Shown here one piece after another: positions 34,841-43,086 of a stretch of 64,000 nt of DNA. The notes beneath the pieces are model-generated. The model worked only from the letters and a program-made list of their open reading frames with translations, did not search any database and was not told the DNA's origin. A program made the translations under genes and the position numbers. The DNA lies in contig NZ_CP085337.1 of assembly GCF_020618475.1 (NCBI RefSeq), forward strand, positions 372,001 through 436,000, written 5' to 3'. This DNA is from Haladaptatus halobius (lineage in GTDB: Archaea > Halobacteriota > Halobacteria > Halobacteriales > Haladaptataceae). How positions within the stretch are numbered: the first letter of the stretch is position 1; every line of letters starts with the position of its first letter.

Positions 34841-35320
34841 GGAAAGCGGCTGGTAATGGCGCGTGGGTTCTCCTGCGAACGTCGCCAGTCGCTCAATCAC
34901 CGATCGGTGTGCGTAAGCAAATGTGATCCTGCGCGAGCTCGACCAGGACGAAGAAAAGGCCAGGAAAACGTTTCCCTCAACTACCGCGAAGTCTCACAAG
35001 ATCGACAAGTAACTGGTGTCTAACGGACGGGTCGCTTGTAAATGGTGCCCGATCGCTGGCAACCGTTGATGCGTGATCGAGTAAGGTAGGGAAGAAGTCA
35101 CTATCCTGCTCGTTTTTTACGGTCGATCGCTGTATCGAGGTCATGGCGCAGAGCGTCGACGACCCTCTCACGAAGCAGAATCTCGAGCGGATTGGCTCGA
35201 ATACAGCGAGACACCACCACGGGCGGCGTTCACGATTCCCGCCGGCAGTTCGCCTCGGCAATAACGGCGCCCCGAAGAGCAAAACAACCGTTTCGCGTAC
35301 ATTGAAGGTAGGTGGGTGAA
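34841..35320. other. Intergenic; possible short minus-strand ORF
   Basis: A minus-strand frame from ATG 35144 to 34977 reads MTSIQRSTVKNEQDSDFFPT, then ASDRAPFTSDPSVRHQLLVD. It looks mildly coding (55 residues) but has no recognised family or promoter. Otherwise I see nothing. Confidence 0.3.
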
Positions 35321-36526
35321 ATGAAACGAACTCGAAGAAGCGTCCTCCGGACAGTGGGCGTCATGGGTAGTACTGGAATCACAGTGACGTCTGCGGCACA
35401 CAACGCTCCCGATGCCTTCGACACGATCCGGGTTCCGGAGGTCTATCCGACGATCCAAGACGGGATCAACAACGCCGACGAAGGGGATCTCATCCTCGTG
35501 AGTCCGGGAACGTACGAGGAAGAAGTCGAGATTTGGACGCCGGGAATTACGGTGCGCGGAACTGACCGCAACGCGGTCGTGGTAGACGGTGCGTTCGAAC
35601 GACCGTACGGAATGCACGTTGAGGCCAACAGGGTCGCCATTGAAAACATGACGGTGCGACACTGCACGGACACCGCCTTCTACTGGACGGCCGTTCGGGG
35701 ATTCCGAGGAAGCTACCTGACGGCCTACAACAACGGCAACTACGGGATCTATGCCTATCGATCCCGCGACGGTCGGTTCGAATACAGTTACGCCTCGGGT
35801 CATCCCGACGCCGGGTTCTACCTCGGCCGGAACAACCCGTTTCACGCGGTTATCGCCGACGTCATCGCCGAGCGCAATGCCATGGGATATTCAGGGACGA
35901 GTGCGGGCGGCGATCTAACGATCAAAAATTCGGTATGGCGACACAACATGGCGGGTATCGTTCCGAATACGCTTGATACGATCGACCCGCCACAGCGGTC
36001 GACCCGGATTGTACGGAACCTAGTTCACGATAACGACAACGTCGCTGCCCCGAGCAAGCCGCTTACATATCCGACGTTCGGTACCGGCATCCTCGCCTGG
36101 GGCGGAAAGAACAACCAGATCACAGACAACACCGTTCGCAATCACGAGAACTTCGGCATCGTCGCACAGTACCACGTCGTACCGCCGTCCGAAAACGTCG
36201 TTCGCGAGAATCGAATCCAGAGTTCGGGAACTGCGGATCTCGCGCTCGGTACGCCCGCAGGGCAAGGCAACCGGTTCAAGCGCAATCAGTTTTCGACAAG
36301 TCTTCCGCCGGCTATCGAGTCCAACTCGACCAGCGGAGATCACCGGGTCACCGCCGTGTTCACGAAACAGGAGCGTCGCGCAAACAGCGGTGCCTTCCCT
36401 GGCGGGAATTGGCGCGACCAGCCGGCACCGAACGACCAGCCGACGATGCCGAATCCGGAGGCACCTCCACGCCCCGTTAGCAAATCCACGTCGTTGGGTG
36501 CGGAAGAGACACGACCGACGGAATAG
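35321..36526 (+). CDS. Tat-exported right-handed beta-helix protein
   Basis: From MKRTRRSVLRTVGVMGSTGI, a twin-arginine signal, the protein has 401 residues. GGTGGGTGA just upstream is a possible ribosome site. The mature part has parallel beta-helix features: PEVYPTIQDGINNADEGDLI, LVSPGTYEEEVEIWTPGITV, RGTDRNAVVVDGA, and repeats such as IENMTVRHCTDTAFYWTAVR, NQITDNTVRNHENFGIVAQ and NVVRENRIQSSGTADLALG. It resembles NosD/pectate-lyase-like surface proteins that probably act on or bind carbohydrate. The C-terminal 60 residues are Pro/Thr-rich. Confidence 0.85.
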   Translation: MKRTRRSVLRTVGVMGSTGITVTSAAHNAPDAFDTIRVPEVYPTIQDGINNADEGDLILVSPGTYEEEVEIWTPGITVRGTDRNAVVVDGAFERPYGMHVEANRVAIENMTVRHCTDTAFYWTAVRGFRGSYLTAYNNGNYGIYAYRSRDGRFEYSYASGHPDAGFYLGRNNPFHAVIADVIAERNAMGYSGTSAGGDLTIKNSVWRHNMAGIVPNTLDTIDPPQRSTRIVRNLVHDNDNVAAPSKPLTYPTFGTGILAWGGKNNQITDNTVRNHENFGIVAQYHVVPPSENVVRENRIQSSGTADLALGTPAGQGNRFKRNQFSTSLPPAIESNSTSGDHRVTAVFTKQERRANSGAFPGGNWRDQPAPNDQPTMPNPEAPPRPVSKSTSLGAEETRPTE

Positions 36527-36612
36527 TTTCACCGCGAGACGGGTTTTTATGAGGAGTCCTCGCAAACCGAGGAACTGGTATCAACGATGGTACATCGAGA
36601 GGTGCGTTCAGA

Positions 36613-36696
36613 ATGGAGATAAGCTCGGTCTACGTCGGCGTCGAGGACATGGCGCGAGCGGTAGACTTTTACCGGGAACTGTTCGAGAAGTTTCGT
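36613..36696 (+). pseudogene. VOC/glyoxalase-family N-terminal fragment
   Basis: The ATG at 36613 begins MEISSVYVGVEDMARAVDFY then RELFEKF. This is the first beta-alpha unit of a vicinal-oxygen-chelate (glyoxalase/dioxygenase) protein. The family similarity stops after about 28 residues, where the frame runs directly into a piece of another gene. The remaining ~100 residues of a VOC protein are absent. Confidence 0.65.
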
Positions 36697-37157
36697 CCCG
36701 TCTGTGGGCACTTGAATGCCGATGACACGGCGTAGATAATAGGGGCACACACTGGTTGGTTGCGTTCAACAAAGACCATTGATTGGGAACACACCTACCC
36801 CGAAACATACATCGTTCTAAATCCAGTGTCTGCCATTGCAATATACACCCGAGCCACCTGTGACCTTGATGCAGCAGACATCGCTACCTACGCTGAAGTT
36901 GCCGAACATCTCTTCGGCCAGGAGATCGTCTATCTCGAAACCTCCGGTGCACTCAGGATCCTGCTATCGTCGCGGCGGCACAGGATTCTCTGTCCTCGGC
37001 AACTCTGGTCTACGGTGGTGGCATCCACGACTACGACTCAGCATACGAGATAGCGTCAGTCGCGGACACGGTCATTGTTGGAGTTATACTCCACGAGAAA
37101 GGGGTTGAAGCGGTTCATGAGACGGTTCGCGGAATCCACGATGTTCGCCAAAACTAG
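36697..37157 (+). pseudogene. GGGP synthase (PcrB-type) C-terminal remnant with nonsense codon and frameshift
   Basis: In the same frame as the VOC start comes LNADDTA, a TAG at 36733-36735 (Trp is expected there), then IIGAHTGWLRSTKTIDWEHT and CDLDAADIATYAEVAEHLFG. After QEIVYLE the frame shifts near 36950-36957. It continues as DPAIVAAAQDSLSSATLVYG, GGIHDYDSAYEIASVADTVI and HETVRGIHDVRQN, with the stop at 37155-37157. This matches the C-terminal half of geranylgeranylglyceryl phosphate synthase, the archaeal lipid enzyme. The essential copy must be elsewhere. Confidence 0.75.
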
Positions 37158-37211
37158 TCTGAACGAGCGAGATAGTCGAAGGAATGGATTTACTTCCAAT
37201 CAGGAAACGAG

Positions 37212-37463
37212 TTAGGCGTTGACGGGAGCGAACACGATCGACAAGAACACGAGTACGAGATAACCGAGTTTTGCTGCCAATCCTGATAGTCCGCGAACGT
37301 TGTGGGGTTTAAGCGAAATCGCAAGCACACCGGCGAGGACGAGGAAGCAAAATGAGATGATGCCCCATTCAGAGAGTGCAGCAACCGCACCGGCGAGCGT
37401 TGCGAGGCCAAAAACAGTCGAGGCTTTGGCATCCATCCGTGCGTGGAGCCCCATTTTGGTCAC
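37212..37463 (-). CDS. Small membrane protein
   Basis: Up to 83 residues (a start at MDAKASTVF gives 74) with hydrophobic stretches VFGLATLAGAVAALSEWGII, FCFLVLAGVLAISL and LGYLVLVFLSIVFAPVNA. There are about three membrane helices with short polar loops. It lies just before the conjugation-like module on the opposite strand. I recognise no family, and a role in the mobile element is only a guess. Confidence 0.45.
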   Translation of the reverse strand: MTKMGLHARMDAKASTVFGLATLAGAVAALSEWGIISFCFLVLAGVLAISLKPHNVRGLSGLAAKLGYLVLVFLSIVFAPVNA

Positions 37464-37719
37464 CTTATGAGCATTCGATGCGAGTTTCTCTCTTTACTTT
37501 TGTGCACATAAATAGGAATACTGTCATCTTCTCAGTAGTCTGTTACTGCTCTACCGTTTCGAGTAAAAACCGAGGTACGAGGATGCGAGACGAAATCTCG
37601 ATTCCACATTTGGGTGCATAAAAGCTAAGTCTAGAAAAATTAGACAATATCTCACACTCAACCGGCTAAACCGTTCGGAAAACCAAGAAAACTGCCGTAA
37701 AACCAATTTAGACACCACT

Positions 37720-38118
37720 ATGCACTCTCAATTAGTGACATCGCTCGTCATCCGCGAGTCGCTCATGACTGCCCTCCTACGTCGCGTCGCACCCATGCTC
37801 CTAACCGGTGGGAGCACGGTTCTCATGACCGGTACAGCCGCTGCCCAAGACTTCTGTAGTACCGAAGGCGGCCAGTTTGCCGCTGCTGCTCAAGGCGGTA
37901 TCGCTGGAATTGCACTCGCATTTCTCGTTGCAATGTTGCTTGCTGCCGCCGTCCTGAAAGCCCTCCCAGTGAAGGGAACTTCGAAACTGGGCAACATCGC
38001 GATCGGCGGATTCTTTGTCGCCGTCGGTGCGATCGTCCTCGGTCTGGCGTTTGCTGATTTCGCACTCGGATTCTCACCTATTGACCCCAGTAGTACCTGC
38101 GGGAATATCCTCGGATAA
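37720..38118 (+). CDS. Small secreted/membrane protein, pilin-like (VirB2/TrbC position)
   Basis: Up to 132 residues. Met16 (MTALLRRVAPMLLTGGSTVL, with TAAAQ as a cleavage-like site) is an alternative start at 37765 and makes a good signal peptide. Two hydrophobic segments follow: GGIAGIALAFLVAMLLAAAV and IAIGGFFVAVGAIVLGLAFA. Small size, a signal and two helices are what a VirB2/TrbC pilin looks like. It comes first in the VirB6-VirB3-VirB4-VirD4-like gene order. Two Cys residues in the mature part could form a disulfide. No family was recognised by sequence. Confidence 0.6.
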   Translation: MHSQLVTSLVIRESLMTALLRRVAPMLLTGGSTVLMTGTAAAQDFCSTEGGQFAAAAQGGIAGIALAFLVAMLLAAAVLKALPVKGTSKLGNIAIGGFFVAVGAIVLGLAFADFALGFSPIDPSSTCGNILG

Positions 38119-38179
38119 TCCGCAAACGACCCTTCTGACCGATCTTCCCGAACTCGACTTCGATTCCAACATCAATTGC

Positions 38180-39652
38180 ATGACACCCACTCGCCGTCTA
38201 TTCCGGACCACCGTCGCATTCCTCGTCGTTTTCTCCATGCTTGCGACGGCAGGGATTGCCGACCCAGTGGTCGCCCAGTCCGGTTCTCTTCCAGCAAACA
38301 ATACAACGACCAACAGCACTTCTAGTCTTGGCAGTAATCCCGTGCCTGGTAGCCAGAGCCACTGGACGAACGGATCGAACAACACCAGTACGGGCAGATT
38401 TGATGTTGGACTCAATCCGACGGAGTGGGTGGTCGATATCGCAGACTGGAGCAAGCAGCAAGTAGCCGAGGCACTCCGCTGGACGATTCAGTCGTCAATG
38501 TCGCTGTGGATCGGCACGCCCTACGCCCACATAGGTTCGAACGGCGTTCCCTCGAATGAGCCGTTCACCATGATCCACACTGAAGTCTACGGTGATTACG
38601 TCTTCCCGTTCACCGTCCTATTCCTCGGCTTGTTCATCGTCATGAGCGCTGTCGCAATGAGCGCGAGTACGATGTTCAGTAGAGGGCGGATCACTCGATG
38701 GTTAGGTCGGATGGGAATGGCGATTATCGTCGTCGGCCTCGCCTACGATCTCACCAATTTGATGCAGCATCTGTCGCACGCAATTGCGTGGGCGTTCGCA
38801 CCATCACCAACCGAACTCACGAACTCCATGAAAGGAGTATTCAAACTCGGTGCAGGGCCGGTCGTCGGTGTGATCGGTCTCTACGTCGCTGCTTGGACAG
38901 AAGCTCTCTTGCTTGCACTTGTCTATGGCTTCCGTCAGCTAGTACTGCTACTCGCCCCGGTTATGATGCCAATCATCCTGCTAACAGCGTACGCCGCGCC
39001 GCACCGTCGCTTGCGGATGCTCGGAAGTCTCCTGTTCTGGCAATGGTTCGGCCTGGTCTGGGTGTCGCTGCCAGTCGCGATTCTCCTCCGAATTGCGTAC
39101 GAACTGGAATGGAGCTTCGGCGTCGGTGGCTTGATTGGATTCTTCCTGACGCTCGCGATTTTCACCATCGCGCTCGTCCTCCCATTCGTCTTCTCGTATG
39201 GGTTTTTCCGGTTCCCACCCGCAATCACAACAGGCGCCGCAGCCGTCAGTGGCGCAGCTGCTTCGAAAGCCGGCACCCTCCGCGACCGCTACGGCACCAA
39301 TGACGACGATAACGACAGTATCTCTCCGTCGAAATCCAGAGCATCGCGTCCGAAAGATCGAGTTGTCGCTGCTGATGGTGGTATCACAGAAGGGCAGGCC
39401 AGCCTGCTGGCCGACCGGATGAACGCCCGGAAATCGCGGCCAGACTGCGTGCAGACTGCCGAGCGCATCCGTGCTGTCGATGACACCGACAAAATGCCAC
39501 GCATCTTCACGAATACGCGAAAACGAGCGTTCGAGACGAAATCCCGGCAGTTCGCTCGTAACAGCAAACTCGACAACCAAGTGTCAATATCGTCGGAGTC
39601 CTATCAGGCGAAACCACGCTACCGACTTCGACGGACGGGGGATGACGACTGA
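38180..39652 (+). CDS. VirB6/TrbL-like polytopic membrane protein
   Basis: From MTPTRRLFRTTVAFLVVFSM the protein has 490 residues. It has a signal-like N-terminus, an Asn/Ser/Thr-rich stretch (residues ~34-72, probably glycosylated outside) and six or more membrane helices between about 135 and 355. These include VFPFTVLFLGLFIVMSAVAM, MGMAIIVVGLAYDLTNLM, LVLLLAPVMMPIILLTAYAA and LIGFFLTLAIFTIALVLPFV. A ~130-residue charged cytosolic tail follows. Size and layout match VirB6/TrbL inner-membrane channel proteins. It overlaps the next gene by one base (TGATGG). Confidence 0.65.
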   Translation: MTPTRRLFRTTVAFLVVFSMLATAGIADPVVAQSGSLPANNTTTNSTSSLGSNPVPGSQSHWTNGSNNTSTGRFDVGLNPTEWVVDIADWSKQQVAEALRWTIQSSMSLWIGTPYAHIGSNGVPSNEPFTMIHTEVYGDYVFPFTVLFLGLFIVMSAVAMSASTMFSRGRITRWLGRMGMAIIVVGLAYDLTNLMQHLSHAIAWAFAPSPTELTNSMKGVFKLGAGPVVGVIGLYVAAWTEALLLALVYGFRQLVLLLAPVMMPIILLTAYAAPHRRLRMLGSLLFWQWFGLVWVSLPVAILLRIAYELEWSFGVGGLIGFFLTLAIFTIALVLPFVFSYGFFRFPPAITTGAAAVSGAAASKAGTLRDRYGTNDDDNDSISPSKSRASRPKDRVVAADGGITEGQASLLADRMNARKSRPDCVQTAERIRAVDDTDKMPRIFTNTRKRAFETKSRQFARNSKLDNQVSISSESYQAKPRYRLRRTGDDD

Positions 39653-40023
39653 TGGCCCGTGACGACGGTGACATCCGCCTTGTGCTGTCAGATTACTCTG
39701 CGAGTGCAGACCTCTACGGCTATGACAAGTTCGATTTAACCAAGCTGTACACGCCGTCGATGGTGCTGTACTTGGTCGTGAAATTCGTGTTGACCGGTTG
39801 GCTTGCGACCGCTGGGAGGGTTCTGCTGGTGTTCATCGTTCTTGTGACAACCATCAGTGTGCTAGCGACACCCGACCACATGGGCCCGGTCGAGTATCTC
39901 TCGGTCATTATCCGCTACTACACCCGTCAGCATGTCCTCTTGCACGATCGCGACAGTCAAACACCTGTTCTTGGGTATCAACTCGACGATTACCGTCCCG
40001 AAGAATCACCAACAGACGACTAA
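39652..40023 (+). CDS. VirB3/PrgI-like small membrane protein
   Basis: The 123-residue protein has a soluble N-terminus (DIRLVLSDYSASADLYGYDK) and two adjacent hydrophobic segments (MVLYLVVKFVLTGWLATAG, VLLVFIVLVTTISVLATPD). A tail RYYTRQHVLLHDRDSQTPVL follows. Position immediately before a VirB4-like ATPase, and the paired helices, are those of VirB3/PrgI proteins. Its start codon overlaps the preceding stop. Function in the channel is inferred from synteny. Confidence 0.6.
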   Translation: MARDDGDIRLVLSDYSASADLYGYDKFDLTKLYTPSMVLYLVVKFVLTGWLATAGRVLLVFIVLVTTISVLATPDHMGPVEYLSVIIRYYTRQHVLLHDRDSQTPVLGYQLDDYRPEESPTDD

Positions 40024-40041
40024 CCAGTCCCCCCCAGAATC

Positions 40042-43000
40042 ATGTTCAACAACGATACTTCGAACGATTCGACCGACACCGACGCAGACGACCGGCTATT
40101 CAACCAACCGCAGAACGATAGTCTTCCGGCACGACTTGCACGAAACCCCCTACTGACCCGCCTGCCCGGTGTCCCGGATGGGAACGACAAACGCACGCAA
40201 GATCTGGTTGCACTCAACTATCCGTTTCGGGGCGACCCTGCCCTCGTCGATGAATCGGGGGCACTTATCGGCGGGGTAAAAATCGATCCGGCGAACATGG
40301 CGCTCGCCGACGCTGGGACGTGGGAAAAACGGGTTCGGTCACTCGCAGATGCGCTCGCGACCACGGTTTCGTACGAAGCTCAGTGGTACAGCCCGATGCG
40401 AACAGTTGACTACGACGACCGTCGTGACCGTTACAAACAGGCAGAACTCGCACTCCGCCGTCAACCGGACGAGCTCTCCTTTGACGAGCAGCTGCGAGCC
40501 GCGATCTACGAGGAACGGTCTGCCGTCGTGAACCTATACCAGCAAACCACACTCAGCCGTGAATACTACATGCTGGTGAAAGTCCGCCCCGGCGAAGGCG
40601 TCCTCGACACAACGAGCGGTGAGGGCGGACTCGGGAACGTCCCCGGTCTTGGCCAACTGATCGAGACGAAGGAACTCCGAGAGAAAGCAGGGAGTGCTGA
40701 CCTCGTGAACCAACTGCTGGATACCCTCCGTCGGCGCGTCGACCAACTCTCGACTGTCCTCGGTCAAATTGAGGGACTGTCGGCACATCCGGTGAGTTCG
40801 TTCGATCTCGCGCAGGTCGCAGCGGACTACTATCGAGCAGACGACATCGGTGCTCGTGACGACTGGAAGACCGCGCTTCGCGGTGCGCCAACGCCCGGCA
40901 CGCTCGAAGATCCAGAACACGAGATGACCTACCAGTACGTCACGGCGCTCGATGGCAACGAGAGACGTCAATTAATGGAGGGAGACAGTGAAACAGTACA
41001 GCGATCTTCCCATAGCCAGTCTCGTTCACAATTGCAGCCGGATGTGAATACGACTGGTGAGACGACGGCGTGGGAATTCGACACTGCGTCAGTGAACGCG
41101 AACGCCGTGGTGGACGTTGTTTCCGGTGAAGACGCTGCAGCAGAACACTTCCGAAGCGTACTCGCACCCGAGGTGTTCGACCGAAGTGACCCTGACTACG
41201 TTTGGATTGACGATGAATTGTATTCGACGACACTCGCCTTACGAGAGTGGCCGGGACAACCCGCGTATGGAACACTTGAGAACGTCTTGAACTACGGAAT
41301 CCCTGGCGTCGAAGTTGTCGTATCTACATCGATTGAGGGGGTAGACGAGCAACAGGCCCGACGGGAGTTAGCGGACGCGCAAGATGCGTTAGAGAAGAAA
41401 GCCAAGGATGCTCTCTCCTCGAAGTGGAACCCGTTCGGGAGCAAATACAAGAAGAAGTTCCACGAGGTCAGTTCAGTACTTGACGCGCTGGAAGAGACTG
41501 ACTACGGCTTGTTCGATACGCAAACGTATGTGACGGTGCGTGCACCGGATACGGAGACGTTACAGACGGCAGTGAATCAGATTCGAGCGCGCTTGCAGGA
41601 CAAACGCGTGTCGGCCAAACGCATGAAGTTCAATCACGAAGCTGGGTATCGAATGACCGCGCCGACCGTTTCAAAATCGGCGTATAAACCAGTGAAAATG
41701 CTTGGCATGGGGCTTGCCAGTTTGTTTCCCTGGAGTACACAGAACGTCGATGAACCCGACGGAATCGAAATCGGCGAACACGCTTTCACCGGAGAACCGA
41801 CCGTTGTGGACTGGTTTGACTGCCAGACTGGGTACAACTTCGGCATCTACGGCAACATCGGCAGCGGGAAAACGACGACGGGTAAGCAGATTGCATTCCG
41901 CCAGAAGACAAAACATCCCGAGATGAAGCTGGTGATGGTCGATCCCTTGCAGGAGTTCACCGGCCCGTGTGAGGCGTTCGACGGCCAGCACATCATCGTC
42001 GGCGGGGACACGCCGATCAACCCGATGCGGATCGAACCGACGCCCACCGACCGCTTGCAGAAAATCGGTAAGCACACGCCATACAACGACGCTGTCACTC
42101 AGACTATCGGGTTCGTCGGGAACTACTACCACATCGAAGGGCTGAGCGGGTTTGAGGAGAAGAAAGGGACGTGGCAGAAGGCGGTCAAGGACGCCTACAA
42201 GCGCGCTGGAATCACCAAAGATCCGACGACCCACAGTAAGGAGAGTCCGACGCTCGCCGACGTGATCGACGTGCTGAAAGACATGGTGACGGACCCAGAG
42301 GACTACGTCGATGAGGAAATTCGGGAGTCGGACGAGGCGGTGAGCGACCGCCAGCAGACGGCTATCGACATCGTAAATAACGATATTGAGGCGTTCAGTG
42401 ACGAATACGCGCAGTTGACCAAGCAGTCGAACATCAGCTTTGACGACGCCGACACGATCTATCTCGACCTCCAGCGCTACGAGAACGAGCAGAAACGCGG
42501 CGGCCTAATGATGGAACTGTTGCTCAAGGAGATGTATGAGCAGGCGAAGACCTCGCCGGAGCCGTTGATGATGTTGATCGACGAGGCCAGCTACATGCTC
42601 AAAAACTCCGCCAACTTGGAGTCGTTGAAGCAGGCCCACCGCCACAGCCGCCACTACGACCTCGCAATCGGGTTGCTCACCCAGTCGGTGTCTGAGTTTT
42701 TCGCCGAAACCAGCGGCGATGACGGCCAGACCGAGACGCTAACCGAGAGTGCGGAAGTGATTTTCCAGAACCAATCGCGGCAGATCTACCACTACCTCAA
42801 AGAAATGGACGAGGAACGCGGCCGGGAAATCGGGCTGAGCGAACACGCAGTCAACTATATTCAGGACGCTGATCCCGGCGAAGCAGGCAAAGGCTGGTCG
42901 GACGCCCTACTCGACATCGACCAGAAAGGTAGCTATCCGCTCCGTGTGGTGATGACCGACGAGATGAACCCACGTGAGTTCGCACTCTACGAGTACGACG

Positions 43001-43086
43001 CTGCCAACGACGGGACTGACCTCAAGGCGTTCTTGGAGGACTACTGTGCGGACAGTGACGAGCAGTGGGACTGGGGGTGGAGCTAA
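40042..43086 (+). CDS. VirB4-like conjugation/T4SS ATPase
   Basis: The 1014-residue protein has an N-terminal ~560-residue region. It then has a FtsK/HerA-type ATPase domain: Walker A GIYGNIGSGKTTTGKQ near residue 603, MVDPLQEFTGPCEAF, Walker B EPLMMLIDEASYML near residue 843, and RHSRHYDLAIGLLTQSVSEF with a sensor Gln. The charged sequence AKDALSSKWNPFGSKYKKKF around 455 may contact the membrane partner. VirB4 proteins energise pilus assembly or DNA transfer. It overlaps the coupling-protein gene by 22 bases. Confidence 0.88.
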   Translation: MFNNDTSNDSTDTDADDRLFNQPQNDSLPARLARNPLLTRLPGVPDGNDKRTQDLVALNYPFRGDPALVDESGALIGGVKIDPANMALADAGTWEKRVRSLADALATTVSYEAQWYSPMRTVDYDDRRDRYKQAELALRRQPDELSFDEQLRAAIYEERSAVVNLYQQTTLSREYYMLVKVRPGEGVLDTTSGEGGLGNVPGLGQLIETKELREKAGSADLVNQLLDTLRRRVDQLSTVLGQIEGLSAHPVSSFDLAQVAADYYRADDIGARDDWKTALRGAPTPGTLEDPEHEMTYQYVTALDGNERRQLMEGDSETVQRSSHSQSRSQLQPDVNTTGETTAWEFDTASVNANAVVDVVSGEDAAAEHFRSVLAPEVFDRSDPDYVWIDDELYSTTLALREWPGQPAYGTLENVLNYGIPGVEVVVSTSIEGVDEQQARRELADAQDALEKKAKDALSSKWNPFGSKYKKKFHEVSSVLDALEETDYGLFDTQTYVTVRAPDTETLQTAVNQIRARLQDKRVSAKRMKFNHEAGYRMTAPTVSKSAYKPVKMLGMGLASLFPWSTQNVDEPDGIEIGEHAFTGEPTVVDWFDCQTGYNFGIYGNIGSGKTTTGKQIAFRQKTKHPEMKLVMVDPLQEFTGPCEAFDGQHIIVGGDTPINPMRIEPTPTDRLQKIGKHTPYNDAVTQTIGFVGNYYHIEGLSGFEEKKGTWQKAVKDAYKRAGITKDPTTHSKESPTLADVIDVLKDMVTDPEDYVDEEIRESDEAVSDRQQTAIDIVNNDIEAFSDEYAQLTKQSNISFDDADTIYLDLQRYENEQKRGGLMMELLLKEMYEQAKTSPEPLMMLIDEASYMLKNSANLESLKQAHRHSRHYDLAIGLLTQSVSEFFAETSGDDGQTETLTESAEVIFQNQSRQIYHYLKEMDEERGREIGLSEHAVNYIQDADPGEAGKGWSDALLDIDQKGSYPLRVVMTDEMNPREFALYEYDAANDGTDLKAFLEDYCADSDEQWDWGWS

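Noticed and set aside
35168..35845. 225-residue minus-strand open frame
   Set aside because: It overlaps the beta-helix gene in antisense and its C-terminal half is disordered; no promoter or family supports it.
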